In this document: piece by piece, positions 32,755 to 35,807 of the stretch
Layout: each line of letters opens with the position of its first letter
Numbering within the stretch: the first letter of the stretch is position 1
Assembly: GCA_015521325.1 (NCBI GenBank)
Contig: WAOK01000077.1
Span: 1 to 35,807 of the forward strand
Length of the DNA stretch: 35,807 nt
Origin: Desulfurococcales archaeon
GTDB taxonomy: Archaea; Thermoproteota; Thermoprotei_A; Sulfolobales; NBVN01
Reading direction: 5' to 3'
Notes under the pieces: model-generated
Database searches by the model: none
Seen by the model: only the letters and a program-made list of their open reading frames with translations
Told to the model about the DNA's origin: nothing
Program-made: the position numbers and the translations under genes

Positions 32755-32789
32755 GAAACATAAAAGGATGGGGTCGAGAACGCTATAAC
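32755..32789. promoter_or_regulatory. Divergent promoter pair between archaeosortase and membrane/DUF4129 genes
   Basis: The 84-base gap contains ACATAAAAGG, which on the minus strand reads CCTTTTATGT about 35 bases before the archaeosortase ATG. CGCTATAACA lies about 26 bases before the plus-strand ATG at 32811, a spacing that suggests leaderless transcription. Confidence 0.45.
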
Positions 32790-32810
32790 AGCACGCGAGG
32801 GTAGACCACT

Positions 32811-33446
32811 ATGAAGGCTAGGCTGGCGTCGGACGCTATAGCGCTGTCTGCCGTGGTTATCAATTACGTCATCTCCTCTGAACCTCTGGCGGGGCTCACC
32901 CTACTCCTCGTAGCCCTCGTTCTCTCCCTTAACATAGCCTTCATAGGGGGAGCTTTCCTCGGCCTCTGGGCCCTGGCAGCGGCCGCCGCCGCGAGGTATG
33001 TCGCAGGTTTTGTTACCGGGCCCCCGATCGCTGTTATGACCCTCTACTTAGTTCTTCTATCTGTGCTGCACAGGTTCGTGGAACTTCCCGAAGACGCCGA
33101 GAATAGAGTCGTGTTGGTGCTAAGTGCTCTAGGAGCTGGCGGTGCCGCTGCGTTGATCACTAATCCAGCCCTCGTAGCCTGGGTGGTGATGGGCCCAATA
33201 GTAGACAACGCCGTCGAGGAACTGATTAATGACGCATACCACCTGGGCGGGAGGGCCGCTACGGCCTCAGCCATTATAGCCAGAGCCTCCGTAGCATTAG
33301 CTGCAGGTGTCCACCCGGTTCTCGCTGCCGCCGCAGCAGCAACACCACCAGCAAGGGCAGCTATAGGCAGAGGGTACCTCTTCATTATCCTTGATACTGC
33401 GGTTAGGGCGGTAGGCACCTACTTACTGGGGGTGCAGACACCTTGA
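32811..33446 (+). CDS. Integral membrane protein of the envelope locus, function unknown
   Basis: The 211-aa protein is almost entirely hydrophobic, with five or six helices rich in alanine, and one charged conserved-looking stretch (VELPEDAENR) between helices. No family was recognised. It overlaps the next gene by four bases (TTGA type), so it is co-translated with the DUF4129-type protein and likely forms a complex with it. Confidence 0.65.
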   Translation: MKARLASDAIALSAVVINYVISSEPLAGLTLLLVALVLSLNIAFIGGAFLGLWALAAAAAARYVAGFVTGPPIAVMTLYLVLLSVLHRFVELPEDAENRVVLVLSALGAGGAAALITNPALVAWVVMGPIVDNAVEELINDAYHLGGRAATASAIIARASVALAAGVHPVLAAAAAATPPARAAIGRGYLFIILDTAVRAVGTYLLGVQTP

Positions 33447-35167
33447 GGGCAGCGGCAGCGGTCGCCTTGGTCGTGATACTGATCGCAATACATGCACTGG
33501 CCCAGGAGAGGCCGCCGTATGACCCGGCTCCGCCAGCCCTCCTCCTAAGGGATGCGCTCCTCGCGATAACGTCGGAGGACTACGCCAGAGCATCTGAGCT
33601 CATCGGGCTCGGCCTGAACATGAGCATTGAGGGAAAGCTTGGCAGGGTTCATGAGGAGACGTTCTTGGCCCTCAAGGACACGGTCGCCCTCATCGAGGAT
33701 TCCCTTTCTAACCCGTCTAGGGAGAAGGCATACGAGCTGTTCCGTGCGAGGGAGCAGGTCGGCGCCCTGGTGGAGAGATATGCCAGCATAGTCCGTGATG
33801 AGTGCCCCGACCCAGCCACCGGCTACCGACTCTACAATGACCTTATGTCCGCAAGAACCCTATTCCTCAACCACCTGGACGACCTGATAGAGAGAGTATA
33901 CGTGTTCTCCGGCCCTAGAAATATTGAGGTAGCGATTAAGCACCCTCCAGTAGTTGTGGGGGGAGAGTTCGTTAACGTGACCGTCTCTGTGGGTGAGGCT
34001 GACAGTATCGACTGCCTCAACGTGACCGTTAAGGCCGTTGCCGCCTCCTACAAGGAGATAGCGAGGATATCGTGCGCAACACCCGGCAACTCCTACACGG
34101 TGACGCTCAAGGCCCCGGGTGCTGAGGACGTCCCCCCAGATACTAGGTACGTCGCCTTCACAGCCCTAGTGATCGGGTCGAGCGAGGGGAGAGAGTACAC
34201 GGGCTATAACATCAGTAAGGCACAGCTCTATTTCGAAAAACCCCTCCTCCTCTTCAACATACCGTCATCCGCCACCCCAGGAGACAACCTAACCATTGGT
34301 GTGAGAGCTAGGATAGACTACAGCCTCAACGCATCAGTGTATTTCGGGAGGATAAGCCCAGACTCGCTAATAGAGAACATAACGATTAGGCCCGGATACA
34401 GCACCTACCCGGTACCCTTAAGCAACAAGTCCGGAGTGATCATAGTGTATGTCGTTGTCTGGCCCCACGGAAAGTACCTCGGCTACGTCTACTCAAAGGC
34501 CGTGGCCGTGTTCGGCGAGATAGTCATCGCTGATGTGAGGGCTCCGGCCATAGTCTTCTCCCCACCCTTCTCCACGATCCTTAACGTGAAGGTAGGGAAC
34601 ATAACCGGGAGGGTAAGGGTTTATGTCGGGGGTACCCTAGCGAAGGAGTTTGACGTCAGCGGCTCATCAAGCGCTGTCATACCCCTTCCCCCGACGCTGA
34701 CTGCATGGAGTTACCCGGTGACGGTGGAGGTGGTGCCGAATGAGAGCAAGTACGCCCCCTACACCTACAGGAGCAGCATAATAGTTGTCAACATATACGG
34801 GACAGTCGCCATCTCAATGACCCTCATAGCGATCCTCACCAGCAGAAGGGTGAGGGAATTCATAAAGCACCCTCTAGAGCGTGGCGGCATCCCCGGAGGC
34901 ATTGGTAGGGTGAGGGCACTCAGTGTAAAGAGGGCCAAGCTCGCAAGACTGTATAAAGCAGTGGTCGAGCACATCAGCAACGAGGTAGACCCTCCTAGGC
35001 CGTGGGAGACCCTCCGCGAGTTCGGTGCGAGGGCTGCGAAGAGGCTTAAGAGAAGAGTCGCTGACCTACTGACCTACTTCCTCGCTCTCTACGAGGAGGA
35101 TCTGTACAGCGATCACATAGTTAATGAGGATGAGGCAGAGAAGCTTGTTGAGGAGATCCTTAGGTGA
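33443..35167 (+). CDS. Secreted-membrane protein with C-terminal DUF4129-like domain
   Basis: This 574-aa protein has an N-terminal signal helix (AVALVVILIAIHALAQ), about 150 helical residues, then beta-rich Ig-like segments with many N-glycosylation sequons (about 165-450), a single membrane helix (IYGTVAISMTLIAILT, near 455) and a cytoplasmic tail. The tail contains RLYKAVVEHISN ... PRPWETLREFGARAAKRL ... LTYFLALYEEDLYS, the pattern of DUF4129 (short basic helices, 'T..E......', then 'Y....Y'). DUF4129 proteins commonly accompany MoxR and DUF58. The start is TTG 33443 with GGGGGTG upstream. It would connect an outer domain to the MoxR machinery inside. Confidence 0.72.
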   Translation: MRAAAAVALVVILIAIHALAQERPPYDPAPPALLLRDALLAITSEDYARASELIGLGLNMSIEGKLGRVHEETFLALKDTVALIEDSLSNPSREKAYELFRAREQVGALVERYASIVRDECPDPATGYRLYNDLMSARTLFLNHLDDLIERVYVFSGPRNIEVAIKHPPVVVGGEFVNVTVSVGEADSIDCLNVTVKAVAASYKEIARISCATPGNSYTVTLKAPGAEDVPPDTRYVAFTALVIGSSEGREYTGYNISKAQLYFEKPLLLFNIPSSATPGDNLTIGVRARIDYSLNASVYFGRISPDSLIENITIRPGYSTYPVPLSNKSGVIIVYVVVWPHGKYLGYVYSKAVAVFGEIVIADVRAPAIVFSPPFSTILNVKVGNITGRVRVYVGGTLAKEFDVSGSSSAVIPLPPTLTAWSYPVTVEVVPNESKYAPYTYRSSIIVVNIYGTVAISMTLIAILTSRRVREFIKHPLERGGIPGGIGRVRALSVKRAKLARLYKAVVEHISNEVDPPRPWETLREFGARAAKRLKRRVADLLTYFLALYEEDLYSDHIVNEDEAEKLVEEILR

Positions 35168-35172
35168 GCCGA

Positions 35173-35183
35173 TCTTATTAGTT
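35173..35183 (+). promoter_or_regulatory. Possible TATA element for nreA
   Basis: TCTTATTAGTT lies about 34 bases before ATG 35213, placing transcription close to the start codon; no Shine-Dalgarno motif is seen there. Confidence 0.3.
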
Positions 35184-35212
35184 CTCTGGTGGGGAAACTA
35201 ACGAGCGAGCCT

Positions 35213-35807
35213 ATGCCTGGCAGGCTTAGGATAGATCCGAGGCTGTGCGCCGTCTGTAGGGGGAGGGGTTTCTGCGGCTTGAGTTACTGCCCTGTCTTCG
35301 CCAGGGCAGAATCCATTAAGCGCCTGGCTAGGGTGAGGGGGAATAGGGAGGTATTCGGCGCGTCCCCTCCCTCAGTCTTCATTGGGAGGATCGGTTACCC
35401 AGTGGTGAGGGCAGGCCCAGCCTCCCCGCCCGAGAGGGGTGACACAAGCGTCTACGACCTCCCCGAGCAGTGGGTGGGCCTGAGGCTTGACGACATCATC
35501 GCGATGAGGTACTCCCTCATCATAGGCTATGAGAGAGTCGGAGTAAGGGACGTGTACGACCCCTACGTCATGGCGATGCAGGAGATAGCCCTCTCACAGA
35601 GACCCGTGGATGTGGAGATGATATTGGCAAAAGCGCCCGCAATTAGGGTCACTTTCAGCGAGTACGAGCCCCCCATGGGGCCAAGGGCTCCCGTCGAGAG
35701 GGTGAGGGTGGTGCAGAACCCGGCCATACCGAGGCCTGTTGAGAAGGTCTACTACGACACCGACATGAGGGCCTTGGAGGCCGTGACCTACCTCTATAGA
35801 TCGGGGG
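35213..35807 (+). CDS. nreA: NreA-like archaeal DNA repair protein (3' truncated by window end)
   Basis: This ORF is absent from the supplied track because it runs off the right edge. The N-terminus holds a four-cysteine zinc site, CAVCRGRGFCGLSYC (Cys12, 15, 21, 26), followed by PPSVFIGRIGYPVVRAGP and a long segment MRYSLIIGYERVGVRDVYDP, all typical of the NreA/NreB family. Archaeal Nre proteins act in DNA damage repair and carry a C-terminal PCNA-binding motif, which would lie beyond the window. About 198 residues are present. The start is ATG 35213; GTG 35189 is in frame and possible. It is unrelated in function to the envelope genes upstream. Confidence 0.85.
   Translation, partial: MPGRLRIDPRLCAVCRGRGFCGLSYCPVFARAESIKRLARVRGNREVFGASPPSVFIGRIGYPVVRAGPASPPERGDTSVYDLPEQWVGLRLDDIIAMRYSLIIGYERVGVRDVYDPYVMAMQEIALSQRPVDVEMILAKAPAIRVTFSEYEPPMGPRAPVERVRVVQNPAIPRPVEKVYYDTDMRALEAVTYLYRSG

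Noticed and set aside
1-35807. CRISPR array, transposase or integrase
   Set aside because: No regularly spaced repeats, no transposase or integrase motifs and no terminal inverted repeats were seen.

Overview
This 35.8 kb window reads as the chromosome of a thermophilic crenarchaeon (Thermoproteota). The signs are a coding-dense, moderately GC-rich sequence with AGG/AGA-dominated arginine codons, frequent GTG and TTG starts, archaeal TATA-type promoters, Shine-Dalgarno motifs matching GGAGGTGATC, class III (pilin-type) signal peptides, an archaeosortase and an NreA repair protein. I cannot resolve the genus. I see no tRNA, rRNA, CRISPR array or insertion sequence.

Layout. (1) Bases 1-2440 are unstable accessory DNA: two copies of the C-terminal half of an unrecognised protein family, the second interrupted by an in-frame TAG, separated by about 0.7 kb of what looks like decayed coding sequence. 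(2) 2.5-11.3 kb is mostly housekeeping: a MarC-family membrane protein, a large secreted propeller-like protein with a C-terminal anchor, an orphan DNA methyltransferase, and a minus-strand run of malate dehydrogenase-like enzyme, malic enzyme, M20 metallohydrolase and HAD phosphatase, preceded by a GST-like protein. (3) 11.3-19.75 kb is a type IV pilus locus on the minus strand: a small pilin, a second pilin-like protein, an unusually large pilin-headed adhesin of about 896 aa, a secretion ATPase, two half-size TadB/TadC-like membrane proteins, then a two-domain KaiC-like ATPase whose second domain has lost its Walker A, and a small overlapping partner. (4) 19.8-25.1 kb, divergently transcribed, holds an FtsX/MacB-type ABC exporter (permease apparently starting at CTG, and its ATPase) and a MATE transporter. 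(5) 25.1-35.2 kb is a cell-envelope locus: an archaeosortase fused to an EpsI-like ectodomain, a MoxR AAA+ ATPase, small membrane proteins, a DUF4350-like/DUF58 fusion, a split DUF1616 pair, and divergently a membrane protein and a DUF4129-type receptor-like protein. (6) The window ends inside nreA.

How it fits together. Regions 3 and 5 both build or process the cell surface. Region 3 should assemble a pilus carrying a large adhesin and possibly gated by a KaiC-like switch. Region 5 couples an archaeosortase, predicted to process C-terminally anchored surface proteins, to a MoxR-DUF58-DUF4129 module. That linkage is the best candidate here for a little-described system. A possible substrate (the 718-aa protein with a C-terminal helix and basic tail) lies 26 kb away. 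All functional statements are from reading motifs by eye; no database search was run.
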